A stretch of 64,000 nt of DNA, from the NCBI GenBank assembly GCA_002243285.1, contig CP022585.1, positions 2,220,641 to 2,284,640 on the forward strand, in the 5' to 3' direction. The notes beneath the pieces were generated by a model. The model had not been told where the DNA came from, did not search any database, and saw only the letters and a list, made by a program, of their open reading frames with translations. Both the position numbers and the translations under genes were made by a program. Numbering within the stretch: the stretch's first letter is position 1; each line of letters starts with the position of its first letter. This stretch comes from Candidatus Fluviicola riflensis. Its GTDB lineage: Bacteria; Bacteroidota; Bacteroidia; Flavobacteriales_D; Crocinitomicaceae. This document shows, piece after piece, positions 18,354-27,818 of the stretch.

Positions 18354-21341
18354 CTACTGTGCCCCGATAAGTAATTTATAATCTTTTCCATTAATTTTCA
18401 GCACGTACATTCCACCGGCAAAACGACGAACATCAATACTTCCACCAGATTTCAATGTATCTTTCCAGACTTCTCTACCCGTTACATCAACAAGCTGTAC
18501 CTCGTGCATACCATTTGATTTGAATGACAGATACACCATTTCATTCGCCGGATTCGGATAGATGGAAACCTCTTCATCCTGGCCAAGTATCACTGATCTT
18601 ATTCCAACTTCAGTTGTAAATCCATCAAAATCCGTTTGACTCAATCTGTAATAATTTACTCCTAAAGCAGGATCATAATCTACATCATAGTAGCTGTTTG
18701 AAAGCGTTGTTGTTCCATGTCCGGCTTTGGTAAATAAATATTCCCAAACGATTCCGTCTGTACTTTTCTCCATAGTGAAATGAGAACAATTTTGCTCCGA
18801 TTCGGTAATCCAGGTCAGATCAACATTTCTGACATTCGTTAACTTCGCTTCAAAATTGACCAATTCAACCGGCAATGGCGTCAGCGGTGTAATGCTAGCC
18901 AATGTAAAAAACGGTTGCGCACTGCTTATGGTAACTCCAGCGAATTCAACGCGGCTGCCATTGATCACTGCTCCGCTGTAAATTGTTGCATTTGTCCAAT
19001 CAACACCATCATTATCAACCAACAATCGAAGATTGGATATCGGAGTATATGCGACGAGCATACTTGTTTCAAAACCAACAGTTACGCTTTGCGAAAAATT
19101 GGTTATTTGCCCTTTCCAAACACGTTCAATACGACCATAAATTCCAACAGGTAAATTGGCAAAACAAACCGGATTTGCTGTAATCTGATTCAGCAATCCA
19201 TTGTTTCCCCAGATTAAAAAAGAACGATCAGCAGCAAACGAATTCGCGTTTAACTGATTACTTGCCGCAATTGACGTTAATCCTACTGTTACAGGTTCAT
19301 TGTTATTAACGCTAATGGATTGTTTTTGAAACAACGCAGACGCATCGTCGCGACCAATACCCGCAATATCAAAATTAAAACCGGTATTTGTTGTCTTATT
19401 CCAGATGGTTGTTCCATTGGAAGATGTATAATTATACGTAGCTGCTGTGCCCGTATTTCCACCTCTTGTTAGACCAAACTTGATGGCCAGGTAACTCTCG
19501 ATTTTATTTCTGTCAGCTAGTGAAGGAGTTGTATTATACATGATGATTTCAGCCATATCCGCATCGGTATCTTCACCTCCCGCATTGTTTCGTCCCATAT
19601 AAAGACCGGTAGTAATAGAAGGTGTATACGTGGAACTATTAGAATTTGAAGCTGCCAGCGGAACTGAGTTTTTATATGCGTTCATAGTAGCTCCACTTCC
19701 GCTTACGGTAGTCATACCCGCACTAAAGTTGCCATATTCGGTAGGCGAAACAAAATCGAAGGTCCAGCCATTCAAGGAAGCATCGGATGATTGCGAACGG
19801 AACCCTGGTTTGAATTGGTGAGCATAAGAAAACATATTGGCACTGTAAGTAAATCCGGTGTTGTTATCAACATTCTTATCAGCAATCACAAAGTAACTTC
19901 CGGAAGCAGTTAGTAAATCAAACCCCGTTGAACCGTTTCCTAAAAAGGTATTTGCCGATGCCATAAAATTTAACCTGGGATTGTAATTGAACAGTTTAAC
20001 TCCTGATGAACCAGCAGTAACAGTTGGTTGCTGCGATCCGGTAGCCTGAGTAACAGCCCATGAGCCGGCGGTTCCCGCAGAACTAGCCCACGAGGAAACT
20101 CCGGTGGCCAACGTAATACTTGGCGTATTATCGGCTTTGTACCAAACGGTTAATCCGGAAGAGACGCCCCCAGGTGATCCGGCACAGGCTGCAATCGTTC
20201 TGGTTCCTGCAGGATTGGTAGCCGCAGGAGTTCTCACCGAACCTACTGTAAGATTTAAACACTGCGCATCTACAACATTTCCAATGGTAGCGGATGCATT
20301 GTTCATGTCATAAGCAATCCAAAAATAGTTTGTGCCAGAGGTAAGCGTTTGGCTGCCATTTACCGTAATTGTGCCGGATGCTACAGTGGTTCCTGCACCA
20401 TCGAACGGCCCGGTGGCAGAAAATGTGGATGAATTACCTGTATAATAAATATGAATCAGCGAAACATCGTTTGTGTTGGTTCCCGGGATCGTAGAACCAT
20501 TCATATTCAACTGAATCTGGGTCATGGTTAAAGGAGTTGTACATCCGCTTGTCACTACTTCAACACGCAGAATATCCTGACCGGTTACACATTTTTGAAC
20601 AACGGCAGTGGATGATTGAGTCGCTGTGCACGAAACATAGCTCATTGAAGATGGCGTAAAAGTATAGGTCTGCCCAACTGCAGGCTTAATCGTTCCTGAA
20701 AACTGACATGTAGCTGCATTTGTTCCACCTGCAGTTGTTGCAGACCAATTTGTTGTTGTTGTCCTATTATTAAAATCGGTATTCGCTAGTCCCCTAAGGC
20801 CTATTTGCATGGTTGGAGCGGTTGCTGCGTTGGCCGTAATAGTTCCGCCATAAACGATCCGTATCACATTTGTTGCGTAATTCAAACGTATTTGAAAACT
20901 GATGCGTTCTCCTGAGATACCGAAACGACATACATCGCGCCATTGAATCACAAATTCATTCGAAGCCGTTATATCCCGGTATCTGATTTCTCGTGTGCCT
21001 GCACTGGCATTTTGTAAATCTCCGCCAAAGGCTGCAACTATTCCGGATGTTTCCGTTCCTGAGATTGGTGTATAATTAGTTCCGCTCGGAGCAGAACCAA
21101 AACTGATGTACCCGTTTGCTGAAACATAAATCTGTGTATAAGCTGTGCAATTAAATGAAAAGGAAGGAATAGTAATTGCTCCGGAAACATCGTCATCAAA
21201 TGTTGTACTCCACAAAACAGTTCCACCTGTAATGGCCGTATAGGCTCCAGCCGATTGCGTAAAAGTATTGGAGCTGACCTGTGAGAAGGATGAGTTTAAC
21301 AGAAAAAAACTAAAAACAAGAATTAACCATTGGTTTTTCAT
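18354..21341 (-). CDS. Large T9SS type A surface protein with LamG-like region
   Basis: 995 residues with a signal peptide (MKNQWLILVFSFFLLNSSFSQ). Residues ~25-230 form a beta-sandwich-like region (YVSANGYISFGSAPSG). Residues ~235-395 resemble the BNR-associated N-terminal domain (VVQKCVTGQDILRVEV, LTSGTNYFWIAYDM). Residues ~397-630 look like a LamG/concanavalin-like fold (GLTVWYKADNTP, DMAEIIMYN, ESYLAIKFGLTRGG). A fibronectin-type stretch starts near 822 (PLPVELVNFEAKL). A T9SS type A sorting domain closes the protein from ~922 (VSIYPNPANEMVYLSF, GGMYVLKI). No catalytic residues are recognised. Upstream lies the TPR/HTH regulator on the same strand. Confidence 0.88.
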   Translation of the reverse strand: MKNQWLILVFSFFLLNSSFSQVSSNTFTQSAGAYTAITGGTVLWSTTFDDDVSGAITIPSFSFNCTAYTQIYVSANGYISFGSAPSGTNYTPISGTETSGIVAAFGGDLQNASAGTREIRYRDITASNEFVIQWRDVCRFGISGERISFQIRLNYATNVIRIVYGGTITANAATAPTMQIGLRGLANTDFNNRTTTTNWSATTAGGTNAATCQFSGTIKPAVGQTYTFTPSSMSYVSCTATQSSTAVVQKCVTGQDILRVEVVTSGCTTPLTMTQIQLNMNGSTIPGTNTNDVSLIHIYYTGNSSTFSATGPFDGAGTTVASGTITVNGSQTLTSGTNYFWIAYDMNNASATIGNVVDAQCLNLTVGSVRTPAATNPAGTRTIAACAGSPGGVSSGLTVWYKADNTPSITLATGVSSWASSAGTAGSWAVTQATGSQQPTVTAGSSGVKLFNYNPRLNFMASANTFLGNGSTGFDLLTASGSYFVIADKNVDNNTGFTYSANMFSYAHQFKPGFRSQSSDASLNGWTFDFVSPTEYGNFSAGMTTVSGSGATMNAYKNSVPLAASNSNSSTYTPSITTGLYMGRNNAGGEDTDADMAEIIMYNTTPSLADRNKIESYLAIKFGLTRGGNTGTAATYNYTSSNGTTIWNKTTNTGFNFDIAGIGRDDASALFQKQSISVNNNEPVTVGLTSIAASNQLNANSFAADRSFLIWGNNGLLNQITANPVCFANLPVGIYGRIERVWKGQITNFSQSVTVGFETSMLVAYTPISNLRLLVDNDGVDWTNATIYSGAVINGSRVEFAGVTISSAQPFFTLASITPLTPLPVELVNFEAKLTNVRNVDLTWITESEQNCSHFTMEKSTDGIVWEYLFTKAGHGTTTLSNSYYDVDYDPALGVNYYRLSQTDFDGFTTEVGIRSVILGQDEEVSIYPNPANEMVYLSFKSNGMHEVQLVDVTGREVWKDTLKSGGSIDVRRFAGGMYVLKINGKDYKLLIGAQ

Positions 21342-21505
21342 TAAAGAGCAGTATTAATTGTTCCTACAAATGAACAACCAGAAACCGCTAACTACTCTAT
21401 AAGTATCCCGACAAAAACCCGACAAACAACTAAGTCTCTGTTAACAAAGGGATTCAAGAAAACAATATCATCATAACCATCTGAAAAGATCGACGAATTA
21501 TTCTT

Positions 21506-23155
21506 TTACAACGAACGGATTAATCGTTCCAGGTCAATGGCTTGTTCGAGCATCAATTTTTTACGTAAGCGCAAATGGGTCCGCTGAACAGATTCAAGAG
21601 ATATCCCAAGGATTTTCGCCATTTCATTCGTGGATGATTTCAAACGGATCAACGCCGCCAGCCGCAAGTCTGCTTTGGTAATATCCACCGACAAGTGTTC
21701 GAACCGATCAAAAAATCCTGGATGCAGTTTTTCAAACAATTTCCGGAACACATCCCAATCATCACTAGTCAATAACTTAAATGACTGGAGTTTATCTAAC
21801 AATTGGATTTGATCAACTGACGGTTCCAGTGCTGGAACAGATGAATTAAATTGTTCTATTTCTTGCTGAAGTTGATCAATCAGATCATTTTTCTCACCCA
21901 GATTAGACAGTACCAATCTCATTTGACTGTCTACATTTTTCAATTCGTCTTCAGCGCGCAATTTTTGCAGTGTTAGTATTTCCCGCTCTTTCCTTCTTTT
22001 TAGTATAATCTGACGAACTACAATAATCAATCCGAGGATAATGCAACAAACAATACTTATCGAAAGCGCCAAAATTTGTTCTGCCCGTTTCTTCTTGGAT
22101 GCCAGGAGCTTGATTTGGGCTTGTTTTTTCTGAAATTCAATCTGAAACTCGGTATTGTGAAAATTGATCAATTCTTCTTGTTCATTAAACGTATCGAGGC
22201 AATCCAAATAACGTTGCTGAGCTGCAAAAGCAGCCCGATAATCCCCAACTTTCTGCTCCAGCAAAGCCATTGTTTCCCAGTAATTTTGTTTCACATTTAT
22301 ATTATGATAATAGTGATCCATCAGGTCATCAGCCATTCCGAGCTTTTTTTGTGCAGCCTCCAATCGTTGTTTATCGATGTCAATTCTGGCCAAAGCAATC
22401 AGTGCCATCATGGCGCTTTCCCACTGCTTACTCTTAAAGCTGTTTTTGTAATCGATCTCAATCAGTGGCCAAGCCTCGTCTATTTTATGGCGTTTATAAT
22501 AACAATCGCCCAAATTACCGGATATGATCCCGACCCAATCCTCACGGTTGTTTTTTCTTGCCAACGACAAGCCCTTTTCAAAATATACCTGTGAAGAATC
22601 AAGTCGATTGGCATGTTTGTGTATCAAACCAATGGAATTATAAGCGTTGATTTTCAAATTAATCGGAGCTTTCTCATCCTTCATTAGAATACGAAAGTAT
22701 TTTTTAGCCAGGTAAAACCGCTTGAAGTTGTAATAAACCAACCCCATTCGATGTTGAAACTCGTAATAATAGGGCACATCTCCGGGAGGTTTTCCCTGAA
22801 GAAATTCTTCAACCCGATACAAATACGGAAACGCATCCTGGAAAAAACCATGGAGTGACAAATTTTCACCCACATCAAAGCACAGTGCATAATACTCAGC
22901 TTCCGATTGGGTTTTCACTTCTTTTAAACAGTAATCCATGAATGCTTCCCACTCTGCCGGTTTCTGAAAATCATCCTTTTCCCATTTGTAAACAAGTGCT
23001 TTTGAAGTGAGTAATTGATTACCACGTTGCTGAATCAACTCTTCTCGGTAAAGTGCAACCGCTTTTGCATAGCTTACATCTCCCGTTTCACAGAACAACC
23101 ATGTTGAATGAAAAAGCACTATAAATAAAAACGTCAATGATTTCTTGGCTAACAT
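21506..23155 (-). CDS. TPR-containing membrane transcriptional regulator with LuxR-like HTH
   Basis: 549 residues with a signal peptide (MLAKKSLTFLFIVLFHSTWLFC). About 300 residues of TPR-like helices follow (RMGLVYYNFKRFYLAKKYF, INAYNSIGLIHKHANRLDSS, SGNLGDCYYKRHKIDEAW). One transmembrane helix lies near 356-381 (LALSISIVCCIILGLIIVV), then a coiled coil. The C-terminal helix-turn-helix is near 495-540 (KADLRLAALIRLKSSTNEM, AKILGISLESVQRTHLRL). This periplasmic TPR sensor joined to a cytoplasmic DNA-binding domain is common in Bacteroidota as a one-piece signalling protein. It has no receiver or kinase domain. The 995-residue T9SS gene downstream (165-base gap) may be a target; that is inference from position. 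Confidence 0.85.
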   Translation of the reverse strand: MLAKKSLTFLFIVLFHSTWLFCETGDVSYAKAVALYREELIQQRGNQLLTSKALVYKWEKDDFQKPAEWEAFMDYCLKEVKTQSEAEYYALCFDVGENLSLHGFFQDAFPYLYRVEEFLQGKPPGDVPYYYEFQHRMGLVYYNFKRFYLAKKYFRILMKDEKAPINLKINAYNSIGLIHKHANRLDSSQVYFEKGLSLARKNNREDWVGIISGNLGDCYYKRHKIDEAWPLIEIDYKNSFKSKQWESAMMALIALARIDIDKQRLEAAQKKLGMADDLMDHYYHNINVKQNYWETMALLEQKVGDYRAAFAAQQRYLDCLDTFNEQEELINFHNTEFQIEFQKKQAQIKLLASKKKRAEQILALSISIVCCIILGLIIVVRQIILKRRKEREILTLQKLRAEDELKNVDSQMRLVLSNLGEKNDLIDQLQQEIEQFNSSVPALEPSVDQIQLLDKLQSFKLLTSDDWDVFRKLFEKLHPGFFDRFEHLSVDITKADLRLAALIRLKSSTNEMAKILGISLESVQRTHLRLRKKLMLEQAIDLERLIRSL

Positions 23156-23235
23156 TCGCGGAAACTGGATATAGAGTAAAAATAGAAATTATTATACAGA
23201 CAAAATCTGCACTTTCTTGTTTGGTGAATAATAAT

Positions 23236-24516
23236 CTAGGTCATTCTCAGAAAGCCAACAAGTGTATCATATACTTTTAATAATTCCGCATCCGTAATAC
23301 AATATGGCGGATTCACGAAAACCACATTCCCCAGCGGACGGACCAGACAGCCGTTTTCAAGGAAATACCGGTATGCTTTATCGCGGACATCAGAAAAATA
23401 AGTATTCCCTTCCCCTGTTTCGATTTCAAAACGTAAAATGGTTCCAAGAATAGCAGCGTTTATAGCATTGGGAAATTGTTTCAATTCGCTTAAAAAGCCC
23501 TGGTGAGCTTTCTCAATCCGCTGGATATTTGTCCAGGTCTCATCTTGTTCAAAAATGTCTAAGCTAGCGTTCGCCGCAGCGCATACCAACGGATTTCCTG
23601 TATAAGAATGTCCGTGAAGCAAGGCTTTCGTTTTCTCGGGATGCAAAAATGCTTCATAAATTTCTTCGGTGGCAACCGTCAATCCCAAAGGCAGCGTTCC
23701 ACCGGTCAATCCTTTTGAAAGACACACCAGATCAGGTTTATTTACGCAATGGTCCATCGCGAACAAGCGTCCGGTTCTGCCCCAGCCTGTCATCACCTCA
23801 TCGAAGATCACCAACGCACCATAGCGATGCGCCAATGCAATGAGCTGGTCCAGCCATTCAGCAGAATAAACTCTCATTCCGGCGGAACCCTGGATAATTG
23901 GTTCAACAATGATTCCGGCTATTTCTCCTGTTTCAAATAATTCCTGTGCTTTTTTTAACGCTTCGTCTTCGCGTGTTTTATCCGGAAAGGGCAAAAAATC
24001 GACATCGAAAAAAAAATGCTCGAACGGATCGTTGAAATAACCGCGCTGTCCGATGGCCATGGCGCCAAATGTATCACCATGGTATGCGCCCTCCAAAGCA
24101 ATCATGCGTTTTTTAGGTTGCTGCTTGTTGTGCCAGAATTGAAACACCATTTTCAGTGCGACTTCAACAGCCGTGGAACCATCATCCGAGAAAAACACTT
24201 TTGAAAAATGCTTCGGTAGAATGTTCACCACACGCTCCGCCAAACGAATAGCCTGTTTGTGCGTTGCTCCGGCAAAAATGACGTGATCGACTTTGGAAAA
24301 TTGTTCTGTGATTGCTTTTAAAATCAGCGGATGACCATGTCCGTGAACATTGACCCACCACGATGAATTGGCATCGATATAAGAACTTCCGTCAGCATCA
24401 AAAAGCAATGTTCCTTCCGCTCGTTCAATCAGTAACGGTTCGTCGGCTGTAAGCATTTGCGTAAACGGATGCCAAACGACTTGTTTATCGCGGTTTAACC
24501 AAGTTGCTCTCTCCAT
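23236..24516 (-). CDS. bioA: Adenosylmethionine-8-amino-7-oxononanoate aminotransferase
   Basis: 426-residue class III PLP enzyme of biotin synthesis that uses S-adenosylmethionine to aminate 8-amino-7-oxononanoate (KAPA) to 7,8-diaminopelargonate (DAPA). It has the BioA-specific N-terminus VWHPFTQM, YIDANSSWWVNVHGHGHP, DDGSTAVEVALKM, GAYHGDTFGAM, FDEVMTGWGRTGRLFAMD and the PLP Lys268 in CLSKGLTGGTLPLG. Length is typical (~425). It overlaps bioD by 22 bases, so the two are co-translated. bioB and bioF are not in the window. Confidence 0.97.
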   Translation of the reverse strand: MERATWLNRDKQVVWHPFTQMLTADEPLLIERAEGTLLFDADGSSYIDANSSWWVNVHGHGHPLILKAITEQFSKVDHVIFAGATHKQAIRLAERVVNILPKHFSKVFFSDDGSTAVEVALKMVFQFWHNKQQPKKRMIALEGAYHGDTFGAMAIGQRGYFNDPFEHFFFDVDFLPFPDKTREDEALKKAQELFETGEIAGIIVEPIIQGSAGMRVYSAEWLDQLIALAHRYGALVIFDEVMTGWGRTGRLFAMDHCVNKPDLVCLSKGLTGGTLPLGLTVATEEIYEAFLHPEKTKALLHGHSYTGNPLVCAAANASLDIFEQDETWTNIQRIEKAHQGFLSELKQFPNAINAAILGTILRFEIETGEGNTYFSDVRDKAYRYFLENGCLVRPLGNVVFVNPPYCITDAELLKVYDTLVGFLRMT

Positions 24517-25118
24517 TGCTGTCCTAATTTCGAAATGATGTATTGATTCAGTTCTTTCAATTCCGGAAGAAAAAAGAACTCTAATTCAGGATAAAGCTTG
24601 CGGTAAATGCGTTCCGACGGTTCGTGCCGTTCGCCGTTAATGATCAATCCGGCAATAGTAATTCCACGATTTTTCAATTCAGAAAGTGACAATAGCGTAT
24701 GATTGATGCTTCCGAGGTAATGACGTGTAACTAACATCACCGGCAGTTTCCATTCTGCAATCAGATCGGCGAATAATAAACCATCTTCATTGAGCGGAAC
24801 CATGATTCCGCCAGCCGTTTCGACCACCAAACTTTCATGATCGTGTAAATGAGGAAGTTTCAGATCGTTTAATGAAATCGTTTCGCCATCCAGTTCGGCA
24901 GCCAAATGTGGCGATGCCGGAGTTTTTAATAGGAACCGTTCTTCGAGTACATAACAATCAGGGCCAGCAAGCTGCTGCACCGTCATACGGTCTGAATTGT
25001 CTAAATTTCCTGCCTGAACAGGTTTCCAATACGTTGACTGCAACGCTTCGGTGAGTACTGCACTTGCAATAGTTTTTCCCACATCCGTGCCGATTCCGGC
25101 AACTACGAAACGCTTCAT
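24495..25118 (-). CDS. bioD: Dethiobiotin synthetase
   Basis: 207-residue ATP-dependent carboxylase that closes the ureido ring of dethiobiotin from DAPA and CO2, the step after BioA. The P-loop variant GIGTDVGKT is at 8-16 (BioD consensus GTDTxVGKT), WKPVQAG follows, and VVETAGGIMVPLNEDGLL carries the conserved ETAGG. Its ATG overlaps the pheT stop codon (TAATG), and its 3' end overlaps bioA by 22 bases. Confidence 0.96.
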   Translation of the reverse strand: MKRFVVAGIGTDVGKTIASAVLTEALQSTYWKPVQAGNLDNSDRMTVQQLAGPDCYVLEERFLLKTPASPHLAAELDGETISLNDLKLPHLHDHESLVVETAGGIMVPLNEDGLLFADLIAEWKLPVMLVTRHYLGSINHTLLSLSELKNRGITIAGLIINGERHEPSERIYRKLYPELEFFFLPELKELNQYIISKLGQQWREQLG

Positions 25119-27553
25119 TATTTGCGAAGTTCGGCGCCTAGTTCGGTTTCCAATGAAACACGAATGGCCTCCATGATGCGGTCGACTTGTTCATCTTTCA
25201 ATGTTTGTTCCTGATCCTGGAACGTAAACGAAACCGCGTAGGATTTTTTGCCTTCAGGAAGATTTTTGCCTTCGTACACATCAAACAGATTCACTTTCTG
25301 CAGGATTTTCTTATCTGCTTTCCGCGCCAGTTGTTCAATAGACGCAAAGCTTACGGCCTGATCAAGCAACAATGAATAATCGCGGCGTACTTCAAAGGTT
25401 TTGGGTAATTCCTTGTATTGAACTTTCGTTAGTTTCAATGAATTCAGTATCGCGTCCCAATCCAAATCGGCAACAAAAACGTCTTGTTTCACGCCAAAAT
25501 GCTTGCGAACAGAGGGATTCACCCAGCCGAGCGAACCGATGCTGTTTTTCAAAACCCGTAAAGTCAATCCGTCAGTAAACAAATCGTGATCGGTCTGACC
25601 TTCTTCATTCGCGAGAGAATCCAGTCCAAGTCGTTGAAGCAACGCGTTTACAGCTCCTTTGAGTGTAAACAAAGAAACTTTATCGTTTCCGGATGCCCAT
25701 GATTCGTCCGTTTTTCGTCCGGAAATGACCAATGTCAATCGTTTGTTTTCGAAGTATTCACCATTTTTTTGCTGATATACTTTCCCGAATTCAAACAACC
25801 GTACATCGGCTTGCTGACGATTCTGGTTATGTGCGACCGTTTCCAGCGCCTGAAACACCAAGCTCTGACGCATGACTGCCAAATCCTGGCTCAGCGGATT
25901 CAGCATCGTCACGTTATTTTCAGGCGACAATTGTTCTTTTCCGAATTTCTCGGTATAAGTCGGCGTTGTCAACGAATTATTCATCATTTCGGAAAATCCA
26001 AGTCCGGTCAACACTTCCGACAAATTGGTCGTCAAACGCTCCAAATCGGGTTTTTCGGTCAAAACGAGCGATGTGTTCAATTTCTCAGGGAAAGGAACCT
26101 GGTTGAACCCATAAATGCGGAGCAATTCTTCAATCACGTCGATCTCACGATCTACATCGGTACGGTAATTCGGAACGGTTAATTCCAATGCTTCCGGCGT
26201 TTCCGAATTGATGGTAAAATCAAGTGCAGTCAAAATCGTTTTAATGGCCGCAACAGGAATTTCATGCCCCAGAACCTGTTTGCAGCGGGCAAAACGCAGG
26301 CTTACTTTTCGGGGTTGAATCGGGTTCGGATACAAATCCACAACCTCCATTCCAACTTCACCACCGGCAACTTCCCTGATCAATTCAACGGCTCTTGCCA
26401 AAGCATATGGAACCAAGTCGACATCCACTCCGCGTTCGAAACGGAAACTGGCATCGGTAGAAAGTGTGTGGCGCTTGGCTGTTTTACGTACAGAAACCGG
26501 CTGAAAATAAGCGGCCTCGAGTAAAACGTCAGTAGTCTGGTCCTGAATTCCTGAATCCAGTCCACCGAAAACACCGGCTATGCATAACGGAGTTGTTCCG
26601 TTGGTAATCAATAAGTCTTCGCTGTTCAAGGTGCGCTCAACGCCGTCAAGTGTAACCATTTTTTCACCTTCAGCAGCGGTTCTTACCACGAGTTTCGACC
26701 CGACTTTCGCCGCATCAAATGCATGTAACGGCGTTCCCAACTCGCGCATCACGAAATTCGTGACATCCACCACGTTGTTGATCGGCGATAAACCGACAGC
26801 GCGCAAACGTTTCTGCAACCATGCCGGAGACGGTTTCACAGCAACACCTTTCAGTGTAACAGCCATATAGCGCGGACATCTTTCTGTGTCCTCCACGCCA
26901 ACAACAATTGAAAGGTCGGCTGTTTTGGTAATTGTTTTTACCTGTGGAAGTATCAATCGATCGGTTGCACCTTTGTGAACGGCAGCATGTGCCAGGATAT
27001 CGCGGGCAACTCCAATATGTCCCATCGCATCTGAGCGATTGGGGGTCAATCCTATTTCAATTTGAACATCGTTTTCCAATTCCAGAAACACGGCAGCCGG
27101 AGTTCCAACTACAGCATTTGCGGGTAAAACAAGGATTCCGTCGTGGCTTTCACCCAACCCCAATTCATCTTCGGCGCAAAGCATTCCGAACGATTCTACA
27201 TCGCGAATTTTGGAAACTTTAATTTTCAACGGCTGATCCGGCGACGGGTAAAGCGTAGAACCTACGGTTGCGAGAATAACTTTTTGTCCGGCGGCGACGT
27301 TTGGTGCTCCGCAAACTACCTGAACTACTTCTTTTCCGGTGTTTACGGTTGTAACTTTCAGTTTATCTGCATTCGGGTGTTTTTCGCAAGTCAAAACTTC
27401 GGCAACAATCACACCTTCCAAACCACCTTTTACGGCCTCCAGCGTTTCCAATCCTTCTACTTCAAGGCCGGTATCCGTAAGGATTTCCCCCAATGTTTCG
27501 GGTTCGATGGCGTTCGGTAAAAATTGCTGTAACCAGTTATAGGAAATTTTCAT
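25118..27553 (-). CDS. pheT: Phenylalanyl-tRNA synthetase beta subunit
   Basis: 811 residues from ATG 27553 (MKISYNWLQQFLP). An in-frame start 19 codons upstream gives a non-homologous leader and is rejected. The tRNA-binding domain lies near 40-150 (GVIVAEVLTCEKHPNADKL), B3/B4 near 215-395 (RCPRYMAVTLKGV, ITNGTTPLCIAGVFGG), B5 near 410-480, the core fold up to ~700, and the C-terminal FDX-ACB anticodon-binding domain near 715-811 (FEVRRDYSLLLDQAVSF, LFDVYEGKNLPEGKKSYAV). Essential for charging tRNA-Phe together with PheS, which is not in this window. It shares TAATG with bioD, so an essential translation gene leads two biotin genes. Confidence 0.97.
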   Translation of the reverse strand: MKISYNWLQQFLPNAIEPETLGEILTDTGLEVEGLETLEAVKGGLEGVIVAEVLTCEKHPNADKLKVTTVNTGKEVVQVVCGAPNVAAGQKVILATVGSTLYPSPDQPLKIKVSKIRDVESFGMLCAEDELGLGESHDGILVLPANAVVGTPAAVFLELENDVQIEIGLTPNRSDAMGHIGVARDILAHAAVHKGATDRLILPQVKTITKTADLSIVVGVEDTERCPRYMAVTLKGVAVKPSPAWLQKRLRAVGLSPINNVVDVTNFVMRELGTPLHAFDAAKVGSKLVVRTAAEGEKMVTLDGVERTLNSEDLLITNGTTPLCIAGVFGGLDSGIQDQTTDVLLEAAYFQPVSVRKTAKRHTLSTDASFRFERGVDVDLVPYALARAVELIREVAGGEVGMEVVDLYPNPIQPRKVSLRFARCKQVLGHEIPVAAIKTILTALDFTINSETPEALELTVPNYRTDVDREIDVIEELLRIYGFNQVPFPEKLNTSLVLTEKPDLERLTTNLSEVLTGLGFSEMMNNSLTTPTYTEKFGKEQLSPENNVTMLNPLSQDLAVMRQSLVFQALETVAHNQNRQQADVRLFEFGKVYQQKNGEYFENKRLTLVISGRKTDESWASGNDKVSLFTLKGAVNALLQRLGLDSLANEEGQTDHDLFTDGLTLRVLKNSIGSLGWVNPSVRKHFGVKQDVFVADLDWDAILNSLKLTKVQYKELPKTFEVRRDYSLLLDQAVSFASIEQLARKADKKILQKVNLFDVYEGKNLPEGKKSYAVSFTFQDQEQTLKDEQVDRIMEAIRVSLETELGAELRK

Positions 27554-27639
27554 GATCTGCTGTGCTTTGTAAACAGCCGCGAAAATAACATTTTTCCTCC
27601 ATAGACACACCGATTCCCCCAGTTAAGCGAGGTGTTATT

Positions 27640-27762
27640 TTCACCACAGATGCGCAGTTTTTAGCGCTCCCAACGGCAGCGCATATTGGATAGATTATTA
27701 AATTCTAAAATGAGCGAGGGCGTTAGCCGAGCAAAAATCTGTATTCTGTGGGAGACCTTTTC
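27640..27762. repeat. Imperfect inverted repeat, intergenic palindromic element
   Basis: CCACAGATGCGCAGTTTTT near the left end and AAAAATCTGTATTCTGTGGG near the right end are imperfect reverse complements, with GC-rich short palindromic segments between them. The ends resemble those of the element at 29125-29390. It has no coding potential and lies between divergent pheT and the gene at 27819. Confidence 0.6.
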
Positions 27763-27818
27763 CCTACAAAACATTTGCTTATATTTATTCTCATTATAAA
27801 CACTTAATACCCGAACTT

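Noticed and set aside
22076..22594. A 172-residue plus-strand frame inside the TPR regulator
   Set aside because: Antisense shadow of a strongly supported gene, with hydrophobic low-quality sequence.
25769..26182. A 137-residue plus-strand frame
   Set aside because: Antisense to pheT; no start context or homology.
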